Assembly (NCBI GenBank): GCA_016213455.1
Contig: JACRAG010000184.1
Span: 1-7,876 of the forward strand
Direction: 5' to 3'
From: Anaerolineae bacterium
Lineage (GTDB): Bacteria; Chloroflexota; Anaerolineae; Anaerolineales; Anaerolineaceae
DNA: 7,876 nt
In this document: piece by piece, positions 1 through 6,961 of the stretch
Layout: each line of letters begins with the position of its first letter
How positions within the stretch are numbered: position 1 is the first letter of the stretch
Notes under the pieces: model-generated
Told to the model about the DNA's origin: nothing
Seen by the model: only the letters and a program-made list of their open reading frames with translations
Database searches by the model: none
Position numbers and translations under genes: made by a program

Positions 1-773
1 ACCTGCCGTTCAAGCGCATTCAGTTCACCCCCGACCTGCTGCCCGGCGACATCACCGGCGGCTTCATCTATGATACGCGCCAGAACCAGTTTGTACTGCG
101 CAAGGGGCCGCTCTTCACGCACATCTTGCTGGCGGATGAGATCAACCGCGCTTCACCCAAGACGCAGTCGGCTCTGCTGGAAGCCATGCAGGAGTTCCAG
201 GTTTCCATGGAAGGCGAACGCCTGGAGCTGCCCAACCCGTTTATTGTCATCGCCACCCAGAACCCGATCGAGTATGAGGGCACTTTCCCGCTGCCGGAGG
301 CGCAGCTCGATCGCTTTATTGTGCGCCTGTCGCTGGGGTATCCCAGCCTGGACGAGGAGGCCGAGATTTTGATGCGGCGCAGCCAGCGCAAACAGGATGC
401 GGTGGCATTGCAGGCGGTGATCTCCCCGGCGGAGTTTGCCGCCATGCGCCAGGCAGTGGAGAATGTGCATGTCGATCCGGACGTGCAGCGCTACATTGTG
501 CAGCTGGTGCAGAAAACCCGCCAGCATCGCCAGGTGGAGCTGGGTGTCAGCCCGCGCGGGTCGCTGGCGCTGCTCAAACTGGCGCGCGCGTGGGCGGCGA
601 TCCAGGGGCGCGATTACGTCATCCCGGACGATGTGAAGCTGATGGCGCAGCATGCCCTGGGCCACCGCGTGATCCTGGACCCCAACCTGTGGGGCACCAA
701 GAAGGCCGAACGGGCGGTGATTGACGAGGTGCTGCAGTCGGTGGCTGTGCCGGTTTCGACACGGACGGCATGA
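1..773 (+). CDS. MoxR-family AAA+ ATPase (5' truncated)
   Basis: This is a MoxR-type AAA+ ATPase, a cytoplasmic chaperone-like ATPase usually working with vWA-containing partners. The frame is open from base 3 and runs to TGA at 771-773, giving about 256 visible residues; the start and the Walker A loop lie outside the window. Visible motifs in order are the GPLF stretch before Walker B, Walker [11 protein letters not shown] with the family-typical NRA extension, a [10 protein letters not shown] helix, sensor 1 ([11 protein letters not shown]), and the arginine-finger region LPEAQLDRF. The C-terminal half carries the lid domain, with [20 protein letters not shown] and the [14 protein letters not shown] segment typical of this family. 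A full MoxR protein is about 310-340 residues, so roughly a fifth to a quarter is missing. Its stop overlaps the start of the DUF58 gene (ATGA), which supports translational coupling. Assignment to the family is firm; the biological target is unknown. Confidence 0.95.
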   Translation, partial: LPFKRIQFTPDLLPGDITGGFIYDTRQNQFVLRKGPLFTHILLADEINRASPKTQSALLEAMQEFQVSMEGERLELPNPFIVIATQNPIEYEGTFPLPEAQLDRFIVRLSLGYPSLDEEAEILMRRSQRKQDAVALQAVISPAEFAAMRQAVENVHVDPDVQRYIVQLVQKTRQHRQVELGVSPRGSLALLKLARAWAAIQGRDYVIPDDVKLMAQHALGHRVILDPNLWGTKKAERAVIDEVLQSVAVPVSTRTA

Positions 774-2074
774 ATACCAAAACCAACCAGATTTTGCTGG
801 TGATCGCCGGCTTGTTCCTGGCAGCGCTGACCAGCCGCAGCAGTACGCCGGCGTTAATGGCGCTGCCGTTTTTGGCATACCTGGCGGCGGGCGTGTTGAC
901 CGCGCCGGGCGATCCGCTCTTGCGGGCGCAGCGCAGCCTCAGCCGCAAGCGCAGCGAAGTGGGCGCACCCGTGGAGCAGGAAGTCCTGGTTGTCAATGAG
1001 GGAACGGATGTGCCACGCCTGGTTCTACGCGAACCGGCGCTCGCAAAACTGCATGTGACGCAAGGCGACCTGGTGCTCGCAAAACTGCGCCTGACGCAAG
1101 GCGACCTGGTGCAGTGTGTCAGCCTGCCGGCGGGACAGACTGCCGCGATGCGCTACACGTTCACCGGGCGGCGCGGGCGCCTGGCCTGGGAAGAGGCGCA
1201 GGTGACGGTTAGCGACCTGTTTGGCCTGTTTGAGACGCAGCGCATGCTGCCGGCGCCGGCTCAGGTGCTGGTGCTGCCCGAGCAGCGCCCGCTGTACCGG
1301 CTGCGCGTGCGCCCGCGCCACACCATCCGCACCGCAGGCCCCAACCTGTCGCGGCTGCCCGGCGCGGGGGTGGATTTCTATGGCGTGCGGGAGTATCACG
1401 CTGGCGACTCGCTGCGCTGGATTCATTGGAAGAAATCGGCCCGCCAACCGCGCACCTTCTTCTCCAAAGAGTTCGAGCGCGAGGAGATGGCGGACATCGG
1501 CCTGCTGGTGGATGCCAGCCTGGCAGCCAACCCGGCGCGCGGATCGGACAGCCTGCTGGAATATTCGCTGCAGGCTGCCGCAGCGCTGGCGAAAACAATC
1601 TTGCGGGCAGGAAACCGCGTTTCCCTGCTGGTGCTGGGGGAGCGCATCGTGCGCGTCTTCCCAGGCTCGGGCAAACGCCAGCTGGCGCGCATTCTGGACC
1701 AGCTTTCGGCCTGCGAGCCGGGTGAAAAGGTCTCCTTTGAGACAGTCAAATACCTGCCGGTGCGCCTGTTTCCCAGCCGGTCGATGATCATCGTGATCAG
1801 CCCGCTGCGGCAGCGTGATTTCAACGCGCTCACCCGTCTGCGTGCTGAGGGTTACCAGGTGCTGCTGATCAGCCCTGACCCGGTGGCGTTTGCCGCCCGC
1901 GCGGATGCCCTGGTTGGTCTGGACGGGCAGAAATCCTTTGCGGTGCGCGCGGCGCGCCTGGAACGTGAGACGCTGCTGCGGCGCGTGCGCCAGATGGGCG
2001 TGCAGGTGGTGGATTGGCCGGTCGACCAACCGTTGGATGCCATGCTGCGCTCGCTGCGTTGGGCAGAGAGGTGA
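770..2074 (+). CDS. DUF58 domain-containing membrane-anchored protein
   Basis: This 434-residue protein belongs to the DUF58 family, which is regularly encoded next to MoxR ATPases and has a vWA-like fold. Two hydrophobic N-terminal segments (about residues 8-22 and 26-43) should anchor it in the membrane. An Ig-like region follows ([15 protein letters not shown], then [20 protein letters not shown]). The hallmark DUF58 block begins near residue 199: [17 protein letters not shown] then IHWKKSAR. The vWA-like part follows with IGLLVDAS near residue 243; the metal-site pattern DxSxS is incomplete there (DASLA), so metal binding is doubtful. The ATG overlaps the MoxR stop as ATGA, which fixes the start. 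An unusual feature is a 12-residue tandem duplication at residues 91-114 in the Ig-like region. It was probably made from the same mRNA as MoxR and acts as its membrane partner; that role is inferred from the family. Confidence 0.93.
   Translation: MNTKTNQILLVIAGLFLAALTSRSSTPALMALPFLAYLAAGVLTAPGDPLLRAQRSLSRKRSEVGAPVEQEVLVVNEGTDVPRLVLREPALAKLHVTQGDLVLAKLRLTQGDLVQCVSLPAGQTAAMRYTFTGRRGRLAWEEAQVTVSDLFGLFETQRMLPAPAQVLVLPEQRPLYRLRVRPRHTIRTAGPNLSRLPGAGVDFYGVREYHAGDSLRWIHWKKSARQPRTFFSKEFEREEMADIGLLVDASLAANPARGSDSLLEYSLQAAAALAKTILRAGNRVSLLVLGERIVRVFPGSGKRQLARILDQLSACEPGEKVSFETVKYLPVRLFPSRSMIIVISPLRQRDFNALTRLRAEGYQVLLISPDPVAFAARADALVGLDGQKSFAVRAARLERETLLRRVRQMGVQVVDWPVDQPLDAMLRSLRWAER
1039..1110 (+). 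repeat. 36-bp in-frame tandem duplication
   Basis: Two adjacent 36-base units (1039-1074 and 1075-1110) are identical at 33 positions. The only differences are three neighbouring bases, atg at 1053-1055 against gcc at 1089-1091. Both units are in the DUF58 reading frame and encode [12 protein letters not shown] followed by [12 protein letters not shown]. The high DNA identity suggests a fairly recent duplication rather than an ancient protein repeat. Confidence 0.93.
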
Positions 2075-2081
2075 GGGTTTG

Positions 2082-2576
2082 GTGAAGCATACCGTTCGAT
2101 TACCGTTTTGGATTTGCCTGGGGGCAGCCCTGGTTCTGCCGGCAGCCGGTTTTGGCCTGGCCGGGTTGTGGCCGGGGGTGGTGCTTCCATTTGCTGGATT
2201 GGCGCTGGGGTGGGCAGGTCGCCGGGCTGCTTGGGCGTGGATGCCGGATGCGCTGCTGGCGCTGGATGCCGGACTGTGTGCTGTGGGCGCCTTGTTGGGC
2301 GCACCGGCCTATCTGATGGTCGCCGGGGCTGCGGCGGGGCTGGCCTGCTGGGAACTTTCCGGGCAGCCGGAGCCGGGCGAACACCCGTTGGCGCAGCGTT
2401 ATACGCAGGAGCACCTGAAATTGCTGGCGCTGTCGGTCGGTGTGGGGCTGCTGCTGGCGGAAGCCGGGCTGCTGCTGCGCTTCAGCCTCTCCTTTGGGGT
2501 GTTGTTTGGCGCTGCGCTGGTGGTCATGTTCAGCCTGTACCGCCTGGCTGTGTTGTTCAGGGGCCGGTCAAGCTGA
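2082..2576 (+). CDS. Small polytopic membrane protein, unknown function
   Basis: This 164-residue protein is not one I recognise. It is strongly hydrophobic, with about five likely membrane segments: roughly residues 9-28, 30-47, 60-90 (possibly two helices), 108-130 and 132-152. It ends in a short basic tail (LFRGRSS). The chosen start is GTG at 2082, because a good ribosome-binding sequence, GAGAGGTGAGGG, lies just upstream and overlaps the end of the DUF58 gene; TTG at 2079 in the same frame is a possible alternative. The frame stays open further upstream, but that part overlaps the DUF58 gene and looks like shadow. Only seven bases separate the two genes, so it probably belongs to the MoxR-DUF58 operon. 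Membrane proteins often accompany such pairs, but no domain here assigns a function. Confidence 0.75.
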   Translation: MKHTVRLPFWICLGAALVLPAAGFGLAGLWPGVVLPFAGLALGWAGRRAAWAWMPDALLALDAGLCAVGALLGAPAYLMVAGAAAGLACWELSGQPEPGEHPLAQRYTQEHLKLLALSVGVGLLLAEAGLLLRFSLSFGVLFGAALVVMFSLYRLAVLFRGRSS

Positions 2577-2604
2577 AACCTGGAGATGTTCAGCAATTGT
2601 GCCG

Positions 2605-2631
2605 TTGGGATGCACATGAAGACCGTATAAT
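2605..2631 (+). promoter_or_regulatory. Candidate sigma-70-type promoter
   Basis: A perfect TATAAT at 2626-2631 lies in the gap before the second gene cluster. The best upstream match is TTGGGA at 2605-2610 (four of six to TTGACA), with a short 15-base spacer. The predicted transcript start, near 2638, falls at the left arm of an inverted repeat and would leave a leader of about 137 bases before the ATG at 2775. The -10 box is convincing and the -35 box is weak; the sigma factor of this organism may have other preferences. Confidence 0.45.
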
Positions 2632-2636
2632 AGGGT

Positions 2637-2719
2637 TCTATCCGAAAATTATTGCAACTTCTTGTTTTCATCAATCCCACGCGAAGGGGGAAGGGCGATC
2701 TTGTTAATTTTCGGATAGA
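2637..2719. repeat. Perfect 15-bp inverted repeat with 53-base loop
   Basis: The arms are TCTATCCGAAAATTA at 2637-2651 and its exact reverse complement at 2705-2719. As RNA the stem could be extended outward by three G-U pairs and one G-C pair (2633-2636 with 2720-2723). The arms are AT-rich in an otherwise GC-rich neighbourhood. The loop contains a purine-rich run, GAAGGGGGAAGGG. There is no T-tract after the right arm and the loop is long, so it is not a standard intrinsic terminator. No clear target-site duplication flanks it, so a miniature mobile element is possible but unsupported. Its place just after a TATAAT makes a structured 5' leader the simplest reading. Confidence 0.85.
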
Positions 2720-2774
2720 GTTCAAGTAAATTCCAAGGTCCAAAAGGTTTTTCGATGCATGCGGGGGCGGGGCG

Positions 2775-3203
2775 ATGAAAACCAGAGTTTTACGGATTGC
2801 CATTGGCGTGATGGCAGGATTTATCGCGTTAACGGCCATTGGCGGGGGAATGGCCCTGTTGTTGGGCGCGGAAGGCAACCGGTTTCCGCTGACCTGGCTG
2901 GAGGGCACGCCTTTCAAAGATTACACCATCCCGGCGCTGCTGCTGGTGGTCGCGGTGGGCGGAAGCGCCCTGGCTGCGGTCGTGTTGATCCTGCGCAGCC
3001 GCCGCTTCGGCGCTTACGCCGGCGGGCTGTCTGGGCTGGTGATGATGGGTTATATCACGGTCGAGGCGCTGATCCTCAAGCAGGTTCCCCCCGGCCCGAC
3101 AGGAATTGAGATCTTCTATTTCACCCTTGGCCTGCTCATTCTCCTGCTGTCGGCATGGGTTTGGAAAGCCACACAATCTTCAATAGAAAGAAGTCAACCA
3201 TGA
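2775..3203 (+). CDS. Four-helix membrane protein, unknown function
   Basis: This 142-residue protein has no family I can name. It shows four hydrophobic stretches: about residues 7-31, 51-73, 78-98 and 112-131. A short extracytoplasmic-looking loop follows the first (EGNRFPLTWLEGTPFKDY), and a basic turn RSRRF sits between helices two and three. It ends in a polar tail, KATQSSIERSQP. The ATG at 2775 follows a G-rich stretch (GGGGGCGGGGCG) that gives only a weak ribosome-binding site; no better in-frame start lies upstream. It is the first gene of the second cluster, about 200 bases after the previous one. Its stop overlaps the next ATG as ATGA, so the two membrane proteins are probably translated together and may interact. 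Confidence 0.8.
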   Translation: MKTRVLRIAIGVMAGFIALTAIGGGMALLLGAEGNRFPLTWLEGTPFKDYTIPALLLVVAVGGSALAAVVLILRSRRFGAYAGGLSGLVMMGYITVEALILKQVPPGPTGIEIFYFTLGLLILLLSAWVWKATQSSIERSQP

Positions 3204-4258
3204 ATCAAGCGGAACTGCCCTTATCCTGGCCCAAAGCGCTGCTGGCGGTCATTCCCGGACTGCTGGCTGTGGTCGGGTTGGTCAGCACCAATTTCACCGA
3301 CCTCATGCTGGTCGGCATGGCGCTGTTGTTTGTTTATCTGCTCGTGGTGTTTTTCATCAACAAGCGCCAGGTGCCTGGCTGGAGCCTGATGGCGGGCGGT
3401 ATGTTGAGCGCCATCGGCGTGCTGCTGGCTGCCGGCGTGATTGGCGGGCTTTCTTCTTTGGCGGTGGGGCAGTGGGCCAGCGTGATTGTGGTGGCGGTGA
3501 TGTTGCTCGTCTTGATCGCGCTATTGATCTTCTCACTGCGTAAACGAGAGGTCTCGCCGGTGGTGTGGACGCTGCTGGCGTTGATCGTCGTGTGCCAGTT
3601 GGGGGTGCGGGTCAAGTACTTTGTGCTGCTCGGTACCTCCTGGTCGGTGGTGTATGGCTGGCTGTTCATCTCCCTGTATGCGGTGCTGGTTGGTCTGCTG
3701 CTGCCAGTCGCTTTTGGTCTGCTACTTGCGCCACGTGTCCGCCAGCAGGCTTTGCTGTTCGTGGTGGGTGCGGTCTTCCTGGGCTTTCAGTTGTTGATCG
3801 ATATCAACAACCGGGTCGGCGGCGTGATTGGCGGTACCGTCTGGTTTACGGTTTACAAGGTTTCGATTCCACTGCTCTTCACCGTGGTGGCTCCGCTCTG
3901 GTTCCTGCGGGCGCCGTCTGCGCGCAGCCGGTTGGGCGGTCTGCTGGGTTGGACCGGGCTGGCGGTGGTGATCGACCTGGTGCTGGTCGGCCTTTCCTAC
4001 CAGGACCTGCCGGTGATTTTATTGATCAGCTTCATTCCTTATACCCTGAGTGTCCTCCTCACCCTGGTGCTGGGTTATGTGCTTTATGGGTCGTATGCCG
4101 ATGAGGATGGGACGGACAGCGAGGCAGATGGGGAGCAGGCGCAGGAAGATGCGCAGGATGAGCCCGTGGAAGAGCCGGCGGAGGATGAGCCGGGAGAAGC
4201 TGCGTCGCCTGATGAACCCGAGGATTCGCCGGAAGATGAGCATGACCGCACAAACTGA
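3200..4258 (+). CDS. Polytopic membrane protein with acidic C-terminal tail
   Basis: This 352-residue protein has about nine or ten hydrophobic helices across residues 10-298. It then changes abruptly into a 53-residue tail (300-352) in which 25 residues are Asp or Glu, with repeated DEP/EEP/EDEP motifs. I do not recognise a named family, and no catalytic or transport motif stands out. The start at 3200 is chosen because its ATG overlaps the previous stop (ATGA) and is preceded by AGAAAGAAG; a frame extension to 3155 lies inside the upstream gene and is unlikely. The tail should be disordered and probably cytoplasmic, which is inference. Its last 17 bases overlap the acetyltransferase gene. 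The context suggests a membrane component working with the smaller membrane protein and the two enzymes encoded downstream. Confidence 0.85.
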   Translation: MNQAELPLSWPKALLAVIPGLLAVVGLVSTNFTDLMLVGMALLFVYLLVVFFINKRQVPGWSLMAGGMLSAIGVLLAAGVIGGLSSLAVGQWASVIVVAVMLLVLIALLIFSLRKREVSPVVWTLLALIVVCQLGVRVKYFVLLGTSWSVVYGWLFISLYAVLVGLLLPVAFGLLLAPRVRQQALLFVVGAVFLGFQLLIDINNRVGGVIGGTVWFTVYKVSIPLLFTVVAPLWFLRAPSARSRLGGLLGWTGLAVVIDLVLVGLSYQDLPVILLISFIPYTLSVLLTLVLGYVLYGSYADEDGTDSEADGEQAQEDAQDEPVEEPAEDEPGEAASPDEPEDSPEDEHDRTN

Positions 4259-5240
4259 GCTGCTCTCGGGGCTGACCTTCCGCGGTCTGCAGGGTGAGAT
4301 CGACTACCCGGCCATGCTGGAAATTGTGCGCAGCAGCCGCCAGGCTGATCAGCATGATGAACCGGTGTCTCTGGAAAACTTTCAACGCGATTATGCCCCC
4401 ACCGACGAATTTGATCCGTCCCGCCAGGTGATTCTGGTGTGCGTGCCAGGAGAAGCTGCGCCGGTAGGGTACAGCCGCATGGGCTGGTACGCCAGCAACC
4501 CTGACAACCGCCTGTATTACCATTACGGTTATCTGAAGGCAGATTATCGCGGGACGGGGGTTTGGGAAGCCCTGGTGCAGCAAAGCGAAGCCCGTCTGCG
4601 TGCGATTGCGTCACAGCATGCGCCGGTTGCGGCGCGCTCCTTCCAGGCCTGGGCATCGGATTATCAGAAAGATTGGATTGCCGTTCTGGATCGCACCGGT
4701 TACCAGGTGGTACGGCGCTTCAACAATATGCTGCGACCGTTGGATGAAATTCCACAGATCCCACTGCCCTCTGGTTTCTCGGTTCACCCGGTACAACCAG
4801 ACGAGATGCGCCGTGTTTGGGAGGCGCAAAAAGAGATGAACGACGGCCTGTTTGAAAATGTGGTGGAGGATTGGCTGGATGAGAAATACCCGGAGTGGCT
4901 GGCCAACCCCGGACACACGCCACATTTATGGCAGGTGGCCTGGGAGGGAGAGCAGTTGGCCGGGATGGTGTTGGCCCGCATCGATGCGGAGGATAATGAG
5001 AAACATCAACGCAGGCGCGGGTTGACTGAGCACATCTATGTGCGTCCGGCCTGGCGTAAACGCGGCCTGGCGAGCGCATTGATTGCGCGCAGCCTGCAGG
5101 TTTTGAAAGACCACGGCATGCAGGAAGCAGAACTGGGCGTGGATGCAGAAAATGAAAGCGCGGCGTATCGCCTCTACCAGCAGTTGGGTTACCAGACCTT
5201 TTACACGGATATCTGGTTCCGCAAGCCCATGGATGCGTGA
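4242..5240 (+). CDS. Tandem GNAT N-acetyltransferase
   Basis: This 332-residue protein has two GNAT (Gcn5-related) acetyltransferase domains and should transfer an acyl group from acetyl-CoA to an amine; the substrate is unknown. The N-terminal domain spans about residues 10-165 and carries a weakened acetyl-CoA motif, DYRGTGVWEAL near residue 101, where the last glycine of the usual R-x-x-G-x-G/A is replaced by Trp. The C-terminal domain spans about 178-330 and has a canonical motif A, YVRPAWRKRGLASALI near 266-281, followed by the typical ESAAYRLYQQLGYQ helix and strand. I infer that the second domain is the active one. This double-GNAT layout is also seen in mycothiol synthase (MshD), but nothing here proves that reaction. 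The ATG at 4242 lies inside the preceding gene (17-base overlap) with GGAAGATGAG just upstream, and the stop overlaps the kinase-like gene start. Confidence 0.9.
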   Translation: MTAQTELLSGLTFRGLQGEIDYPAMLEIVRSSRQADQHDEPVSLENFQRDYAPTDEFDPSRQVILVCVPGEAAPVGYSRMGWYASNPDNRLYYHYGYLKADYRGTGVWEALVQQSEARLRAIASQHAPVAARSFQAWASDYQKDWIAVLDRTGYQVVRRFNNMLRPLDEIPQIPLPSGFSVHPVQPDEMRRVWEAQKEMNDGLFENVVEDWLDEKYPEWLANPGHTPHLWQVAWEGEQLAGMVLARIDAEDNEKHQRRRGLTEHIYVRPAWRKRGLASALIARSLQVLKDHGMQEAELGVDAENESAAYRLYQQLGYQTFYTDIWFRKPMDA

Positions 5241-6205
5241 TGATGGCGAATATCATGGATGATGTGCAGCAAATCCTGGCGCGCGTACCAGCCTGGCAAC
5301 ATGCCCAGGAGATTTCGGTGGAGCGCCTGGCCGGGTTGACCAACACCAACTTCCGCATTACGGTGGATGGAGAGCGGTTTGTCCTGCGCGTCTCCGGCAA
5401 AAACACCGAACGAATGGGAATCAACCGCGCGCATGAGCTGGCTGCCTTACAGGCGGCTGCAGCGGCTGGAATCGGCCCGCAGGTGATGGTTTTTTTACCC
5501 CCGGAGGGTCACCTGGTGACACGCTGGGTGGATGGTCGTCTTTGGGAGGCCAGTGAGTTTCGCACACCCGAAAATGTGCGCCGGCTGACCCGCACCGTGC
5601 AGGCTATCCATGCCTTGCCGCCCAATGGTGCGGTCTTCTCCCCGTTTCAACGGGTCAACAATTTCCTGGATATCGCATGTTCCTTTGGCGTGCCAATCCC
5701 ATCCAACCTGGAGGATTGCCAGGAAACCATGGCTCAGGTGCAGGCTGACCAGGACCGCGACGGCGGCGAATGGCAGCGTTTCTGTCACAACGACCTGGTA
5801 TGTGTCAACTACCTGGTTGTGGATGCAGATGACAGCATCCAGGTGCTGGATTGGGAATTTTCCGGGTGGGGGGATGTGTATTACGACCTGGCGACAGTAG
5901 TGTATACGCATGACAGCGAAGGCCCCATCCCGCACTCACTGGAAGAGGAGATGCTGGACTGCTATTTCGGCGCCGTAACCAATTGGCAGCGCCGGCGCCT
6001 GGCGGGTATGAAGTTCATGCTCATGCTGTTCACAGGCGCGTGGGCGCTTGCCCAACACGGCATGATGCAGGGTGGGTTGATCCTTCCGGTCGAAGGGTTT
6101 GATTATTTGGAATTTGCGCAGTTTCTATTTCTGAAAGATATCAGTGACGTGCGCGCGCAATTTCTTGATCTGTCTGGTAACAGTAGGGTTAATGAAACTC
6201 GATAA
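5240..6205 (+). CDS. Choline-kinase/LicA-like phosphotransferase (APH fold)
   Basis: This 321-residue protein has the aminoglycoside-phosphotransferase/choline-kinase fold and probably phosphorylates a small alcohol with ATP. The N-lobe shows LAGLTNTNFRITV followed by GERFVLRVSGKNTERMG, a pattern typical of the choline/ethanolamine kinase and LicA branch. The catalytic loop is HNDLVCVNYL, with H183, catalytic D185 and N190, and the metal-binding motif is VLDWEFSGWGD with D204. All key residues are present, so it looks active. Length fits the family. The start is uncertain by a few codons: GTG 5237, ATG 5240, ATG 5243 and ATG 5255 are in frame; ATG 5240 is preferred because it overlaps the preceding stop as TGATG. 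It is the last gene of the cluster. Substrates could be choline, ethanolamine or another hydroxylated metabolite; antibiotic modification is possible but less likely given the N-lobe. Confidence 0.88.
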   Translation: MMANIMDDVQQILARVPAWQHAQEISVERLAGLTNTNFRITVDGERFVLRVSGKNTERMGINRAHELAALQAAAAAGIGPQVMVFLPPEGHLVTRWVDGRLWEASEFRTPENVRRLTRTVQAIHALPPNGAVFSPFQRVNNFLDIACSFGVPIPSNLEDCQETMAQVQADQDRDGGEWQRFCHNDLVCVNYLVVDADDSIQVLDWEFSGWGDVYYDLATVVYTHDSEGPIPHSLEEEMLDCYFGAVTNWQRRRLAGMKFMLMLFTGAWALAQHGMMQGGLILPVEGFDYLEFAQFLFLKDISDVRAQFLDLSGNSRVNETR

Positions 6206-6249
6206 ATCCTTGGGTCCGGTTCGATCATGGGCAAAGAGTCCGGAGCAGT

Positions 6250-6909
6250 TTATTTCATAATGGTTGGTAGGAAGGTGGTAGGCATGGTGAAACCAATGCG
6301 CGCACCCCGGAGCAGATGCGCATTTGAGGCAACGCCAGGCTCGACACGCAGGCGGTAGGTGGTTGTGGTGGTGTCCAGCTTGATGGTGGGATCCACCGGC
6401 ATGGTGATGATTTGGAGTGCTGAGCTTGCGCCGGTGCTTGTGGCGTTCTCCAAGTAAAGGTAATTACCAGTTTCGGGGTTATAGGAAAGTAACCCGAGCT
6501 GAAAATTACTTGCGTCATTGTCGATGACAAAAAATACAATTTCGGTGAGGGTTGCGCCAATTGGCAGGTCGAAATCCAACGAAAATGAAAAGGAACTTGC
6601 CAGGGCCGTGGCATATATGCCGCTTGCAACTGACGAATAGGTCAGTTCAGATGAAGTGGGTAAAAAGCGAAGGCCGGGATATGTGCGATAGTAAGTCCCT
6701 GAGACCGTGGGGACAGCCATCAACCCCGGTTGACTCTGGGTGACTTCGTTGAGTCCAACCCATTGACCATCGAGCCAGATGGGTGGATCTTTACTCTGTG
6801 CCTGGGTAAAGTCAGGAGATGTTCCGATGATCGCCAGGATGGCCATCACGACCAGCACAACACGCATAACCTGATTCATCCATATGGGCCGGTTGACTTT
6901 TGTTGACAT
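6250..6909 (-). CDS. Secreted protein with signal peptide, unknown function
   Basis: This 219-residue protein begins with a signal peptide: basic n-region, hydrophobic core VVLVVMAILAIIG, and a probable signal peptidase I site after TQA near residue 37. The mature part is rich in Ser, Thr and aromatic residues and looks all-beta, with a segment LPIGATLTEIVFFVIDNDAS like the jelly-roll type repeats seen in other secreted bacterial proteins. It ends in TFLPTIMK. A strong AGGAG site (complement of 6919-6923) precedes two ATGs; the one at 6909 has a 9-base spacer and is preferred, while ATG at 6915 has only 3 bases. It is on the opposite strand to all its neighbours, converges with the phosphotransferase gene, and is less GC-rich, so it may be lineage-specific or acquired. 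No enzyme motif is visible. Confidence 0.83.
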   Translation of the reverse strand: MSTKVNRPIWMNQVMRVVLVVMAILAIIGTSPDFTQAQSKDPPIWLDGQWVGLNEVTQSQPGLMAVPTVSGTYYRTYPGLRFLPTSSELTYSSVASGIYATALASSFSFSLDFDLPIGATLTEIVFFVIDNDASNFQLGLLSYNPETGNYLYLENATSTGASSALQIITMPVDPTIKLDTTTTTYRLRVEPGVASNAHLLRGARIGFTMPTTFLPTIMK

Positions 6910-6961
6910 GATCATTTTCTCCTTTTGTGAAATGAATACAAAACCAGTTTACATTGTTTTG

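Noticed and set aside
153..878. Minus-strand open frame of 241 codons opposite the MoxR gene
   Set aside because: It mirrors the MoxR coding frame and crosses into the DUF58 gene; the translation is low in hydrophobic core pattern and has no motif.
1025..2029. Long minus-strand open frame (334 codons) opposite the DUF58 gene
   Set aside because: It is a GC-driven shadow of a well-supported gene; its translation is rich in Arg, His and Gln and has no recognisable domain.
2572..2594. Six-base inverted repeat GCTGAA / TTCAGC at the end of the 164-residue membrane protein gene, as an intrinsic terminator
   Set aside because: The stem is short and not GC-rich, the loop is 11 bases, and no T-tract follows. 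It may be chance.
2108..2707. Plus-strand open frame of 199 codons overlapping the membrane protein and the inverted repeat
   Set aside because: It is a shadow frame, Gly/Arg/Ala-rich, and conflicts with the hydrophobic frame that has a good ribosome-binding site.
2637..2719. The inverted repeat as a miniature transposable element
   Set aside because: The 15-bp ends and 83-bp size would fit, but I see no direct target duplication at the edges and no second copy in the window, so I left it as an unexplained repeat.
6215..6244. TCCGG / CCGGA pair between the convergent genes as a bidirectional terminator
   Set aside because: Only five base pairs with a 20-base loop and no T-tract on either side.
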